This document shows, piece after piece, positions 52,501-61,292 of a DNA stretch of 64,000 nucleotides. Below the pieces are notes generated by a model that worked only from the letters and a program-made list of their open reading frames with translations, did no database searches and was not told the origin of the DNA. The first letter of the stretch is position 1, and the number at the start of each line of letters is the position of its first letter. This DNA is from G965222335 sp965222335 (GTDB taxonomy: Bacteria; Pseudomonadota; Gammaproteobacteria; Pseudomonadales; Halieaceae). The stretch lies in the NCBI GenBank assembly GCA_965222335.1, contig OZ244944.1, positions 1,364,001-1,428,000 on the forward strand, in the 5' to 3' direction. Made by a program: the position numbers and the translations under genes.

Positions 52501-53838
52501 TTATACGGCATGACCCATCTCCCGCAGGCGCGCCAGCTTGTAGCGCAGGGTGCGGGGGCTGATACCCAGTTGTTCTGCAGCCTTCTTGCGGCTGCCCTTG
52601 GCCGCGGACAGTGCCGTGACGATCATTTCGCGCTCGTGCAGTTTGAGGCTGCCACCGAGTTGCTCGGCGTCGTTCTGCCCCGACGGTGGCCCGGACCCGT
52701 CCTGGGGCGGGGACGTACCCAGATTGAGTGCTCCGGAGAGCACCGCGTCCGTCACCTCGCCACCATCGGCCAGCAGGGCCGCGCGCTGCACACAGTTCTG
52801 CAGCTCGCGGACATTGCCCTGCCAGGGCTGCGCCTGCAGGCGCGCCAATGCGTCGTCGCTGAAGCGCAGCGGCCTCCCGGCCGCGAAACGGGCGAGGAAG
52901 GCGCGCGCCAGCGGCGGTATGTCCCCGGGTCGCTCTCGTAGGGCGGGCACCCGCACCGGAATGACATTGAGACGGTAGTAGAGGTCCTCGCGGAAACTCC
53001 CGTCATGCACCGCCCCCTCGAGGTCGCGGTTGGTCGTGGCGACCACACGCACGTCGAGCGCGATGGGCGCACTTCCGCCGAGACGTTCCACCTCGCGCTC
53101 CTGCAATACGCGCAGGAGCTTGGCTTGTAGCGCGAGATCCATTTCCGAGACTTCATCGAGCAGCAGCGTACCGCCGTCGGCCATCTCAAACTTGCCAGCG
53201 CGAGCCTGGTGGGCCCCGGTGTAAGCGCCTTTTTCGTAGCCGAACAGCATCGCTTCGAGCATGTTTTCCGGGATCGCCGCGCAGTTGATCGCCACGAAGG
53301 GCTGCGCCGCCCGATCCGATCGCCGGTGCAGGTAGCGCGCCACCACCTCCTTGCCCACACCCGACTCACCGTTCAGCAGGACGGTGGCCTCACTTTCCGC
53401 GACCCGGTCTATCAACTGGCAGACGCGACGCATCGCGGGGTCGGCCGCCACCATGCCTTCCTCGGGCACGGCATGGGACCGGAAGCGATCAAGCAGTGTC
53501 AGCAGGACCTGGGCCTCAAAGGGCTTGAGCAGATAATCGCTTGCGCCGTCCTGCATAGCGGCTACCGCCTGCTGCACGCTGCCATGGGCGGTCACCATGA
53601 CCACCGGTAGCTCGGGGTAGTCGCGCCTGAGCTCGCGCAGCAGGGCGGGGCCGTCCATCCGCTCCATCTGTACGTCGGTAATCACCAGGTCGGCCCTTCG
53701 TTTCTGCAGCAAGCGCAGTGCCTCCTCCCCGTCTGCCGCCTCAAATACATCGTCTCCTGCCAGGCGCACGGTATCGCACAGCGCTTCGCGCAGGGTCGCG
53801 TCGTCCTCGACAATCAGTACGTTCAGCCTGGCTTGCAT
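52501..53838 (-). CDS. fleR: Flagellar response regulator FleR (FlrC), sigma-54 activator
   Basis: 445 residues. Receiver (phospho-Asp55, Lys105), AAA+ domain with GESGVGKE (157-164) and sigma-54 loop GAYTGA (204-209), and Fis-type HTH (KKAAEQLGISPRTLRYKLARLR). It activates mid-class flagellar genes with RpoN. Overlaps fleS by 16 bases. Confidence 0.95.
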   Translation of the reverse strand: MQARLNVLIVEDDATLREALCDTVRLAGDDVFEAADGEEALRLLQKRRADLVITDVQMERMDGPALLRELRRDYPELPVVMVTAHGSVQQAVAAMQDGASDYLLKPFEAQVLLTLLDRFRSHAVPEEGMVAADPAMRRVCQLIDRVAESEATVLLNGESGVGKEVVARYLHRRSDRAAQPFVAINCAAIPENMLEAMLFGYEKGAYTGAHQARAGKFEMADGGTLLLDEVSEMDLALQAKLLRVLQEREVERLGGSAPIALDVRVVATTNRDLEGAVHDGSFREDLYYRLNVIPVRVPALRERPGDIPPLARAFLARFAAGRPLRFSDDALARLQAQPWQGNVRELQNCVQRAALLADGGEVTDAVLSGALNLGTSPPQDGSGPPSGQNDAEQLGGSLKLHEREMIVTALSAAKGSRKKAAEQLGISPRTLRYKLARLREMGHAV

Positions 53839-54989
53839 TGCGCTTCCACCTGTGCCGACAGCAGTGGCAGATCAATGACGAATTCCGCACCCTGTTCCGG
53901 CTCGCGTGTCACCCGCACTTCTCCGCCCATCGCGGTGACCGTTTTGTCGACGACCGCCAGGCCCAGGCCCACACCGCCCGCCCGGGTTGTGAAGAAGGGG
54001 TCAAACAGGCGGTGCATGATCGAAGGCTCAATGCCGGATCCATTGTCCGCGAGCCGCAATCTCACCCGTCCGGCGCTGAGCGCGCCGATCCAGAGCGTAA
54101 TCACCACGGGCTCGCCGCGCCCGGCGTCAATGGCATTGCCGGCGAGATTGCACAGCGCGGACACCAGGTCATCCCGTACACCGTGCACAATCAGGCTGCG
54201 ATCCACGGGCGTGATCTGCAGACTCGACCCGCTCGCCTGGAGCCGGGGCTGCATCAGCTCTTCAAACTGGCACAGCACGTCTTGCAGCACTACCGAGTCG
54301 TGGGGGACGGTATCGCCGCGCACAAAGCCGAGCACGCTGCCGATCAGGCCTTCCATCTCACCCAAGCGCGCGCTCAATTTGTCGCAAATCTGCTGGCGCT
54401 GGCCGGGCTCAAGGTCGGCGCTACGCAACCGGGACAGGTAGAGCGTCAGCGAGGCCAGGGGGGTGCGAATCTCGTGGGTCATCCGCGCTGCCATCTCGCC
54501 CAGGGCCCGCAGACGCTGCTCGCGACCCAGTTGGGCCTGCAGCGCGTGCACTTCTGTGGTGTCGCTCACCAGGACCACCTGCTCTCCGGCGCTGTCGAGA
54601 TGGCGGGTTGCCACGGATACCCGCCGTTCCCGCTGGTCCGCGGCGGGCTGCAGCGGTCTCGCCGCCACGGTATCCCAGGGCTCCCCCAGCAGGGGCTCGC
54701 CATAGATGGCGAAGGCCTGCGGGTTGGCATCGCGCACCCGGCCCTCACGGTCGATCAGCAATACCCCGCCGGGCAACACGGCCATCAGGTTCGACAGCCG
54801 CTGCAACAGCTGCTCTTTCTCCGCCAGTTCCCTCAGCCTGGCAGAGCGGCTCGCGGCAAGTTCCTCGTTGAGGCGCGCCACACGGGACTCCAGGCTGCGA
54901 TAGGAAGCATCGAGAGCCTGGGACACCTGCTCCAGGCTGCGAAAAGCTGCTTGCACATCATCATTCTCGAGCGCGGGGGCGTTTTGCAT
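53823..54989 (-). CDS. fleS: Flagellar sensor histidine kinase FleS (FlrB)
   Basis: 388 residues, no membrane helix. A PAS-like region (about 65-150) precedes the H-box with His172 (GEMAARMTHEIRTPL), then N-box NLAGNAIDAG, DNGSGI and GVGLGLAVV. Phosphorylates FleR. Preceded by a good sigma-54 promoter. Confidence 0.94.
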   Translation of the reverse strand: MQNAPALENDDVQAAFRSLEQVSQALDASYRSLESRVARLNEELAASRSARLRELAEKEQLLQRLSNLMAVLPGGVLLIDREGRVRDANPQAFAIYGEPLLGEPWDTVAARPLQPAADQRERRVSVATRHLDSAGEQVVLVSDTTEVHALQAQLGREQRLRALGEMAARMTHEIRTPLASLTLYLSRLRSADLEPGQRQQICDKLSARLGEMEGLIGSVLGFVRGDTVPHDSVVLQDVLCQFEELMQPRLQASGSSLQITPVDRSLIVHGVRDDLVSALCNLAGNAIDAGRGEPVVITLWIGALSAGRVRLRLADNGSGIEPSIMHRLFDPFFTTRAGGVGLGLAVVDKTVTAMGGEVRVTREPEQGAEFVIDLPLLSAQVEAQCKPG

Positions 54990-55031
54990 ACGCAGGGGTC
55001 CGGTTGCCGATTAATACCTGGAGACGGCTAA

Positions 55032-55048
55032 AGCACGGACTGTGCCAG
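55032..55048 (-). promoter_or_regulatory. Sigma-54 promoter of fleS-fleR
   Basis: Minus-strand CTGGCACAGTCCGTGCTT gives a perfect TGGCAC, GG-N10-GC spacing, and GTGCT for TTGCT at the -12. The predicted start is near 55021, 32 bases before fleS. Confidence 0.78.
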
Positions 55049-55101
55049 ATAGTGAATCTTCATTTATTTCAAAGGGTTGCGTGAACAGGACTGTTAGCGC
55101 G

Positions 55102-56157
55102 TCAGGATTCTGACACCTGTGCGCCACGCTCGAGACCAAACTTGCGCATCTTCTCCACCAGGGTGGTGCGACGCAGGTTGAGGCGCGCGGCCGCCCGCGC
55201 AACCACCCACTGGCTCTCTGTCAGGGCCTCCAGCAGGAGGCGATGCTCCACTTCCGCCAGGTACGCCTTGAGGTCCGTCACCCCGGCCAGGGAGGCTGCC
55301 GGCGGCACAGTCGGCGCCGGCGCTGCCGCGAGCGCCGCGCCCTCTGGCAGGGAGGCGGCGACCCGGGGCGGAAGCTGCGCCAGGCCGACCCCGCCATCGG
55401 CGTGAAGGATGGCCAGGCGCTCCACCAGGTTGGCGAGTTCACGCACGTTGCCGGGCCAGTCGTAATGTTGCAGGGCGCTTTGCGCGGCGCTATCGAAAGC
55501 GACCTCGGCAAGCCCCTGGGCCGGCAGTTGTCCCGCGAAATGCCGCAGCAGGCCGGGGATGTCCTCTCGCCGTTCCCGCAGGGGGGGGATTTCCACGGGG
55601 AACACATTCAGCCGATAGAACAGGTCAACGCGGAAGGCGCCCTGCTCCACCCGAAGCTCCAGGTCCTGGTGGGTCGCTGCGACAATACGTACATCGCAGT
55701 CGCGCATGACGCCACTACCCACCCTTTCAAAGCAGCGTTCCTGCAGCACGCGCAGCAGCTTGACCTGCATCGACAGCGGCATATCGCCAATCTCGTCCAG
55801 GAACAGGGTGCCGCCGGCAGCCAGTTCGAAACGGCCCTGGCGGGTACTGAGCGCGCCAGTGAACGCGCCCTTCTCGTGGCCGAACAGCTCCGATTCCAGC
55901 AGGTCTGCCGGGATCGCGCCGCAGTTCACGGGCACAAAAGGGCCTTTACGCCTGGCAGAGCGCTCATGAATCTGGCGCGCGACGATTTCCTTACCGGTAC
56001 CCGACTCACCCAGGATCAGGACTGAGCTCTCGCTGGGGGCGACCTGCTCCACCAGGCGGCGGATACCCGCTGCAGCGGCGCTGTCCCCGATAAATCTCGG
56101 TGCGGAAATAACCTTGATCGGCTGGGTGGGCGAATGAGCCTTGCTGCTTTGGGGCAT
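55102..56157 (-). CDS. fleQ: Flagellar master regulator FleQ/FlrA-like, lacking the N-terminal domain
   Basis: 351 residues against about 490 in Pseudomonas FleQ; the N-terminal FleQ receiver-like domain is absent, and an in-frame stop just upstream rules out a longer start. AAA+ domain: GESGTGKE (50-57), GAFTGA (97-102); the C-terminal HTH (ARLNLRRTTLVEKMRKFG) is the FleQ type. Of FleQ's known c-di-GMP residues, the LFRS stretch aligns with SAPR, the Arg185 position is conserved as Arg61 (followed by Gln where FleQ has Asn), and the ELANLVER segment is kept. Called FleQ by HTH type and by its position next to fleS-fleR and fliD-fliS-fliT. Confidence 0.9.
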   Translation of the reverse strand: MPQSSKAHSPTQPIKVISAPRFIGDSAAAAGIRRLVEQVAPSESSVLILGESGTGKEIVARQIHERSARRKGPFVPVNCGAIPADLLESELFGHEKGAFTGALSTRQGRFELAAGGTLFLDEIGDMPLSMQVKLLRVLQERCFERVGSGVMRDCDVRIVAATHQDLELRVEQGAFRVDLFYRLNVFPVEIPPLRERREDIPGLLRHFAGQLPAQGLAEVAFDSAAQSALQHYDWPGNVRELANLVERLAILHADGGVGLAQLPPRVAASLPEGAALAAAPAPTVPPAASLAGVTDLKAYLAEVEHRLLLEALTESQWVVARAAARLNLRRTTLVEKMRKFGLERGAQVSES

Positions 56158-56195
56158 CCTTGCCGATCAATCCATTGATGTCCTAGGGGACCAGT

Positions 56196-56224
56196 AGAAT
56201 CGCCAGTGCGCTCCGGTGTGTCAA
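56196..56224 (-). promoter_or_regulatory. Sigma-70-like promoter of fleQ
   Basis: Minus strand: perfect TTGACA (56219-56224), 17-base spacer, GATTCT (56196-56201, three of six matches) as -10. About 40 bases before fleQ. Confidence 0.5.
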
Positions 56225-56259
56225 GCAATTGACGCCCGATAGCGAGCCGGTTTGTCTTT

Positions 56260-56814
56260 TCAGCCCGAGGGCTGTTCTCGACGCGCGGCCACTTGACGCC
56301 GGTGATGACGAAACAACCACTTTTCGAGCCAGGACAGGGTGGCGCCACTGAGACCGATAAAGCTTGCCCGGGCCGACCGCTCGCCCTGCAGGGAATATTC
56401 CTCGAGCACTTCGGCATAGCAGCACAGGGCCTTGGGCAGGCCCCGCTGGATATACAGCTCCATGAACACTGTGCGGCCCACCTCGGGCAGGGACTCGCCA
56501 CCCCAGCTGACGCCCTCCACCGACAGCTCCGCCAGGCCTGGTTCGGGCACCTCGACTTCGCGATAAATCAGGCTGCTGATCAGGTCCAGAACCAGGTTGA
56601 GCTTGAGGTCCAGGCGCTGCAGCTCCTGCGACAGCCCCGCCGGACTGTCCTCTATCTCCTTGACCTGTGGCGGCAGTTCACCGAGGGTGCTCACCGCACG
56701 CAGGAAGGCCTCGCTGGAAGCGTTGACCCGCTCGAGGTGTTCGCTGTCAATGGGAGAGTCGGCGTAGCGCCAGGCGACCGCAAACCGGTCGCGATAGACC
56801 AGCCCGCTGCTCAC
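56260..56814 (-). CDS. PilZ-domain-like protein of the flagellar cluster
   Basis: 184 residues, soluble. It begins YRDRFAVAWRY-, then a helical region, then AELSVEGVSWGG, which resembles a PilZ strand with the D/NxSxxG motif reduced (ELSVEG). Overlaps fliT by 4 bases. Probably senses c-di-GMP in the motility apparatus; the family match is by recognition. Confidence 0.72.
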   Translation of the reverse strand: MSSGLVYRDRFAVAWRYADSPIDSEHLERVNASSEAFLRAVSTLGELPPQVKEIEDSPAGLSQELQRLDLKLNLVLDLISSLIYREVEVPEPGLAELSVEGVSWGGESLPEVGRTVFMELYIQRGLPKALCCYAEVLEEYSLQGERSARASFIGLSGATLSWLEKWLFRHHRRQVAARREQPSG

Positions 56815-57197
56815 CGCGGCGGCCGCCGGCTCGCGTTGGCGGCATAACTGTCCAGGGCGTGGCGCACGCGTTGTTGCTCGCTGCCCGCGGCCATGACCTG
56901 GGTGCGGGCCACCCGCAGGTGCTGCAACAGCTCATCGTTCAGGTGCAGGATCACGGCCAGGGCCTCGGCGATCAGCTCGCCGTTCTCGGGTGTCTGCGCC
57001 ACCTCGAAGCAGCGGTTAAGGCCGTCCCGGCGCAGGCCCTCGCATTCGGCAACGCCTTCCCAGTCGCCAACCTCGGCCAGGGCCAGCATGTGCCGGGTCA
57101 ATTCCAGCGCCTCTGCGAGCAGACTGCAATCCCCCGCTGCAGCCTCGCCGCTGGCGGTGGGCGCCGCGTCGTTGTTACCGGGAAAGGGAATTATCAT
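56811..57197 (-). CDS. fliT: Flagellar chaperone FliT
   Basis: 128 residues, helical, with ALELTRHMLALAEVGDWEGVAECEGLRRDGLNR (read in pieces), the typical FliT start. Located after fliS, as a FliD chaperone should be. Family weakly conserved. Confidence 0.82.
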   Translation of the reverse strand: MIIPFPGNNDAAPTASGEAAAGDCSLLAEALELTRHMLALAEVGDWEGVAECEGLRRDGLNRCFEVAQTPENGELIAEALAVILHLNDELLQHLRVARTQVMAAGSEQQRVRHALDSYAANASRRPPR

Positions 57198-57203
57198 ACA
57201 TCC

Positions 57204-57593
57204 TCAGCGCGGCGCCTGTGGCAATTGGGTCCAGCCATCGTGAACCGTGGCCAGCAGGTCCCGCGCTTCATTCAGGGCTGCGTCGTCCGAACGCTGGTTG
57301 GCCTCCACCAGCCGCTGCATGACGTAGCTGTACAGGCTGTCGAGGCGGCCGGCGAGTTCCCCGCCCTGATCATGATCAAGGCAGGTGCGTAGGTTGTCGA
57401 CAATGCTGATGGCCTTGCCGATCAACTCGCCCTGCCGGGCCAGTTCGCCTCGCCCCATGGCACCGCGGGCACTGGCGATGCGCGCCATGGCCCCTTCCAG
57501 CAGCAGGGTGATCAGCTGCTGGGGAGAGGCATCGGTAACACTGGTCTGGGTGCCAACGGACTGATAGGCGTTAAGGGCCTGTTGAGCATTCAT
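57204..57593 (-). CDS. fliS: Flagellin chaperone FliS
   Basis: 129 residues; N-terminal ALNAYQSVGTQTSVTDASPQQLITLLLEGAM is the FliS signature (read in two pieces). Binds flagellin before export. It starts 10 bases after fliD. Confidence 0.95.
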   Translation of the reverse strand: MNAQQALNAYQSVGTQTSVTDASPQQLITLLLEGAMARIASARGAMGRGELARQGELIGKAISIVDNLRTCLDHDQGGELAGRLDSLYSYVMQRLVEANQRSDDAALNEARDLLATVHDGWTQLPQAPR

Positions 57594-57602
57594 AGACGCG
57601 TC

Positions 57603-59063
57603 CTAGCTATTGGATGAACTACCTGGCAGCGGAATGCTGGCCAGCTGTTGAGTGAGAAAATTACCGGTGGACTCCACCTCCGCCAGCAGGGTATCGAGCG
57701 CATTGAACTGCCGGAAGTACCGCGCTTCCACCGACTCCATACGCCGGTTCAGTGCCTCGCGACTGGCCTCGATGCCCTCGATTCGCGAACTCAGGCTGTC
57801 GGTGCGCGAATCCAGCAGGCCGGCGCTGCCCAGGAAGCCCTGCAGCACGCCGTCCAGGCGCAGCGCAACCCCCTTGTCAGCGTCACTGAACAGGCTGGCG
57901 ACCCGGCTGCTGTCGGTATTCAGCGCCGCGTTCAGGGCCTCGCTGTCCAGGCGCAGACTACCGTCTACATTTGTCTGGATGCCCAGCTCCGCGAGCGAGT
58001 CCACACCCTCCCCGGCAAGCCCGGCGGCGCCCTGCAGGGCACCGCGCACCTGGCTGATCACCGCACGGGCCGAGAAGTCGCCCTGCAGGGCCCCGGCACT
58101 GCCGGTTTCCGCATCATAGCGGGTGAGACTGTTGGCAACCTTGACGTACTGGTTGTAGGCGTTGATAAAGCCGTTCACCGCACTGACCACTGCGCCGCGA
58201 TTTTCGCTGACGGTAAGGGTCACGGGGGCGGTCTGCTCGAACTTCAACTGCAGGCTTAGGCCCTCGATGACATCGTCGAGCTGGTTGCTGGCGCTGTTCA
58301 GGGCCAGGCCGTTGATACTGAAACTGGCGTCCTGGGCGGCCACGGTCTGCTCCAGGTTGGCGCTATCGGTATTGAACGCCAGACGGGACAGGCCCGCGGC
58401 ATCGGTGTTGTTGCCGTCACCGCTGTCGCTGACCTCCAGGGTAAAGCTGTTGGCGGCGCCGGTGGCGCCACCGCTGAGCAGCAGGCGCGCGCCGCCGCTG
58501 TCGTTGACGATGCTCGCCCTGACGCCGGCGTCTTCCAAGGCGTTGATACTGTCGCGGATGCCCTCGAGGGTATTGTTGGAACTGTCTATCGTGAGCACTA
58601 GCGGGTCGCGCTCCGGGTCGCCGCTGAAGCTATCCACGGTCTGGGCGGCGCCGCTGCCACTGGTGGCAAGGGTGCCGAAGCGCAGCGTCAGAGTCCCCTC
58701 ACCGATTGCAGCCTGGGCACCGCCGAAGGCACCGGAGGCCACGGACTGCGCGCTGGCCAGCCGGTCGACGCTGACGCTGTAGCTGCCTGGCACCGCGCTG
58801 GCGCCGGCACTGCCCGTGAGCACGGCATTGTCGCTGGAAGCCAGACTGCGGCCGGTAAAGGTTGAGGCCCGGGTCAAGGCCTCCAGGGCGCTCTGCACGC
58901 CACCCAGGGCTCCCTTCAAACTACCGAAGGCCGACAGTTCGCTGGTGATCGACGCTTCCTGGCGCAATAGCCGATTTTCCCGGGGTGCGCGCTCGGCGGC
59001 CACCAGTTGTGAAACCAGACTGTCAATGTCCAGACCGGAGCCAATGCCAGTTACTGCGACCAT
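57603..59063 (-). CDS. fliD: Flagellar filament cap protein FliD
   Basis: 486 residues from ATG at 59063 (MVAVTGIGSGLDIDSLVSQL), with GAGGAGG 8 bases upstream; the frame to 59150 is too long. The GIGSGLD start and the C-terminal coiled coil are typical of FliD. Driven by a sigma-54 promoter; operon with fliS, fliT and the PilZ gene. Confidence 0.96.
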   Translation of the reverse strand: MVAVTGIGSGLDIDSLVSQLVAAERAPRENRLLRQEASITSELSAFGSLKGALGGVQSALEALTRASTFTGRSLASSDNAVLTGSAGASAVPGSYSVSVDRLASAQSVASGAFGGAQAAIGEGTLTLRFGTLATSGSGAAQTVDSFSGDPERDPLVLTIDSSNNTLEGIRDSINALEDAGVRASIVNDSGGARLLLSGGATGAANSFTLEVSDSGDGNNTDAAGLSRLAFNTDSANLEQTVAAQDASFSINGLALNSASNQLDDVIEGLSLQLKFEQTAPVTLTVSENRGAVVSAVNGFINAYNQYVKVANSLTRYDAETGSAGALQGDFSARAVISQVRGALQGAAGLAGEGVDSLAELGIQTNVDGSLRLDSEALNAALNTDSSRVASLFSDADKGVALRLDGVLQGFLGSAGLLDSRTDSLSSRIEGIEASREALNRRMESVEARYFRQFNALDTLLAEVESTGNFLTQQLASIPLPGSSSNS

Positions 59064-59110
59064 GTCAGTGAACCTCCTCGCGCGGGCGCGAATGCCAAAG
59101 GCAAATACCA

Positions 59111-59127
59111 AGCAAGGAGGATGCCAC
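59111..59127 (-). promoter_or_regulatory. Sigma-54 promoter of fliD
   Basis: Minus-strand TGGCATCCTCCTTGCT has GG-N10-GC spacing and one mismatch to TGGCAC-N5-TTGCT. The predicted start is near 59100, 37 bases before fliD. Confidence 0.82.
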
Positions 59128-59194
59128 AGATCGCTCGCGACCTGCAGCACCCGGGACCTGCTCCCGCTGCACCAGGGCCAAACCGGACACGGAC

Positions 59195-59605
59195 CTAGCC
59201 CTGGCTGTCCAGCAGCAATCCGCGGGTGGCAGGCTCGGCTTCCGCAGCGGCGAGTTGTTCTGACATATAACGCGCCAGGGCCAGCACTTCCTCGCTGGGG
59301 ATCTGGCGCACAACCTCTTCGGTGCTCTCGTCCAGCACCTTGATGACTGTCGTGCCCAGGGTCTCGTCGACCGATATCCGCAGGCCGCGATCCACACTCT
59401 GCAGGTAACTGTCCACTGCCTCCACCGCCTGGGCCACGGCCTCGCGCGACACCGGCTCCGGGGCCCGCCCGGGTGCCGCGGCGGGCGGCTGGACCTTGCC
59501 CCCCGCGGCATCCGCTTGCCGCTCGGCCGCAGGAGAGCCGGCGCCGCGACCGGCGGCGTTCAGCAGGCCCTGCAGGGCATTATTGGCGCTAACGGGACTG
59601 GCCAT
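59195..59605 (-). CDS. flaG: FlaG-family flagellar protein
   Basis: 136 residues; an Ala/Gly/Pro-rich start and a FlaG domain (LRISVDETLGTTVIKVLDES, then RQIPSEEVLALARYM). Role in filament length or quality in relatives. It lies between fliC and fliD, possibly co-transcribed with fliC as no terminator is seen. Confidence 0.92.
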   Translation of the reverse strand: MASPVSANNALQGLLNAAGRGAGSPAAERQADAAGGKVQPPAAAPGRAPEPVSREAVAQAVEAVDSYLQSVDRGLRISVDETLGTTVIKVLDESTEEVVRQIPSEEVLALARYMSEQLAAAEAEPATRGLLLDSQG

Positions 59606-59636
59606 TGATCATCCCCTCCGGAGTACGGCTGGCTGC

Positions 59637-61055
59637 TTACTGCAGCAGGGCCAGCACGTTCTGCGGCTGGGCGTTGGCCTGGGCCAGCACCGAGATGCCC
59701 GCCTGCTGCAGGATCTGCGCCCGGGTCAGGGCCGCGGTCTCCGCAGCGAAGTCCGCGTCGCGAATCCGCGAACGCGAGGCATCGAGGTTCTCCGCCTGGG
59801 TTTGCAGCGAGGCCACCACCGACTCGAAGCGGTTCTGCACCGCACCCAGGTCGGCGCGGGCGGAGTTGATCGAGGTCAGGGCCGCGTCAATGGTACTGAT
59901 CGCGGTATTGGAATTGGCCACACTCAGCAGGTTGATATTGCTGGTAGCGAAGAACTCACCTGCGGTCAGGCCAGCGATCGAGGGGTCATTGCCGGCAATG
60001 GCCAGGTCTGAGGTCGATGAAATATCAACTGTGCCTACCGTGGTTGTATCAAGATCTCCCGATCCAATACCGGCTCCGGAGGAAGTGCCGCTGTTTACAG
60101 GCGTAATGACCTGATTCTCAAGAATGAGGTTGGAGCCATCGTCGGTGGAAACTGTAATGTTCCCGCTGCCATCGTCATCCGCCGTGATACCTGAAAGGGC
60201 ATTGATCGCGGTTGCCAGGGTATCGGCATCAAGGCTTCCACCAGAGGCAATGGCCTGCTGCGCTATCGCTACCCCGTTGACATCCAGGTCGTAAGTCAGT
60301 GTGTCTGTTGCACCTCCACCACTGTTTTCGGTAATGGTCGCAAAAGAAAAGGTGATGCTGTTTGACGCAGTCGCGATGCCGGATTCGACGGCATTGATTG
60401 CGGTTGCAACCTCAGCCGCGTCCCCGCCAACAGTTGCTGTCGCACCAACATCGGTGCCATTGATCGTCAGATCACCGGCCGACAGCGCGCCGGTAATTGC
60501 CGCACCAGTGAGGTTTACGACAGAACCACTGCCCGTGTCGAGCCCCAGACCCAGCGCCGTGGCATCCACCACCGCGCTCAGGCTGATGGTGTCGCCCACA
60601 TTGGCGCCGACCTGGAACAGCTGCGAGGAGAAGGACCCGTCCAGCAGTTTTACCCCATTGAAGTTGGTCTGGGTGGCGACCCGGTCGATTTCGGAGATCA
60701 GCTGCTGCGCCTCCGCATCCAGGGCGGCGCGGTCGGAACTGTTGTTGGTGGCGTTGGCGGACTGCACCGCCAGTTCGCGAATCCGCTGCAGGTTATTGGT
60801 CACCTCGGCCAGGGCGCCCTCGCCGGTCTGGGCCAGGGAGATACCGTCGTTGGCGTTGCGCACGGCCTGGTTGAGGCCGCGAATCTGCGCGGTAAAGCGC
60901 TCGGAGATCGCCAGGCCGGCGGCGTCGTCCTTGGCACTGTTGATGCGCAGGCCCGAAGACAGGCGCTGCAGGGCAGTCGCCACATCGTTCTGCGAGCTGT
61001 TCAGGTTACGCTGTGCTGTCAGCGAGGGGATATTGGTATTGATAATCTGCGGCAT
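59637..61055 (-). CDS. fliC: Flagellin FliC
   Basis: 472 residues. The conserved N-terminal D0/D1 (MPQIINTNIPSLTAQRNL) and C-terminal D1/D0 (ending NVLALLQ) frame a variable Thr/Ser/Asp/Gly-rich centre (about 165-350). The TLR5-type segment LQRIRELAVQ is at 89-98. The DNA of the centre looks lower in GC than its flanks. Expressed from a sigma-28 promoter. Confidence 0.97.
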   Translation of the reverse strand: MPQIINTNIPSLTAQRNLNSSQNDVATALQRLSSGLRINSAKDDAAGLAISERFTAQIRGLNQAVRNANDGISLAQTGEGALAEVTNNLQRIRELAVQSANATNNSSDRAALDAEAQQLISEIDRVATQTNFNGVKLLDGSFSSQLFQVGANVGDTISLSAVVDATALGLGLDTGSGSVVNLTGAAITGALSAGDLTINGTDVGATATVGGDAAEVATAINAVESGIATASNSITFSFATITENSGGGATDTLTYDLDVNGVAIAQQAIASGGSLDADTLATAINALSGITADDDGSGNITVSTDDGSNLILENQVITPVNSGTSSGAGIGSGDLDTTTVGTVDISSTSDLAIAGNDPSIAGLTAGEFFATSNINLLSVANSNTAISTIDAALTSINSARADLGAVQNRFESVVASLQTQAENLDASRSRIRDADFAAETAALTRAQILQQAGISVLAQANAQPQNVLALLQ

Positions 61056-61144
61056 GATTTTCCATCCTTATGGTCGCACTGCCGGCACGTCGCCCGCGCC
61101 TGCTGTTCCCGATGGACCTAGCTCCACCGGCCGTTCCATCGAGG

Positions 61145-61171
61145 TTAGCGGACGCCTGCGGCAGAACTTTA
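61145..61171 (-). promoter_or_regulatory. Sigma-28 (FliA) promoter of fliC
   Basis: Minus-strand TAAAGTTC, 11 bases, TCCGCTAA. This matches the TAAAGTTT-N11-GCCGATAA consensus at 7 of 8 and 6 of 8 bases with exact spacing. It lies about 90 bases before the fliC start. Confidence 0.82.
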
Positions 61172-61211
61172 GCAATAAATTTCCCTTGCAGCGCAAGCGA
61201 TCAGCGGACGC

Positions 61212-61224
61212 CCCGGTCACCGGG
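61212..61224. repeat. Palindrome between flgL and fliC
   Basis: CCCGGTCACCGGG is a perfect palindrome around one base, just upstream of the fliC sigma-28 promoter and downstream of flgL. It may be a weak terminator stem (no T run) or a protein site. Confidence 0.35.
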
Positions 61225-61292
61225 TGCATCGCAGGCATAGTACCCAGCTACGCCGGGAAGACAGGCGCTTGCGATAGGGTGAGAGGTGGCTT

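Noticed and set aside
56241..56275. Hairpin at the end of the PilZ gene
   Set aside because: On the coding strand the stem is followed by A, not T, and it includes the stop codon, so it does not look like a terminator.
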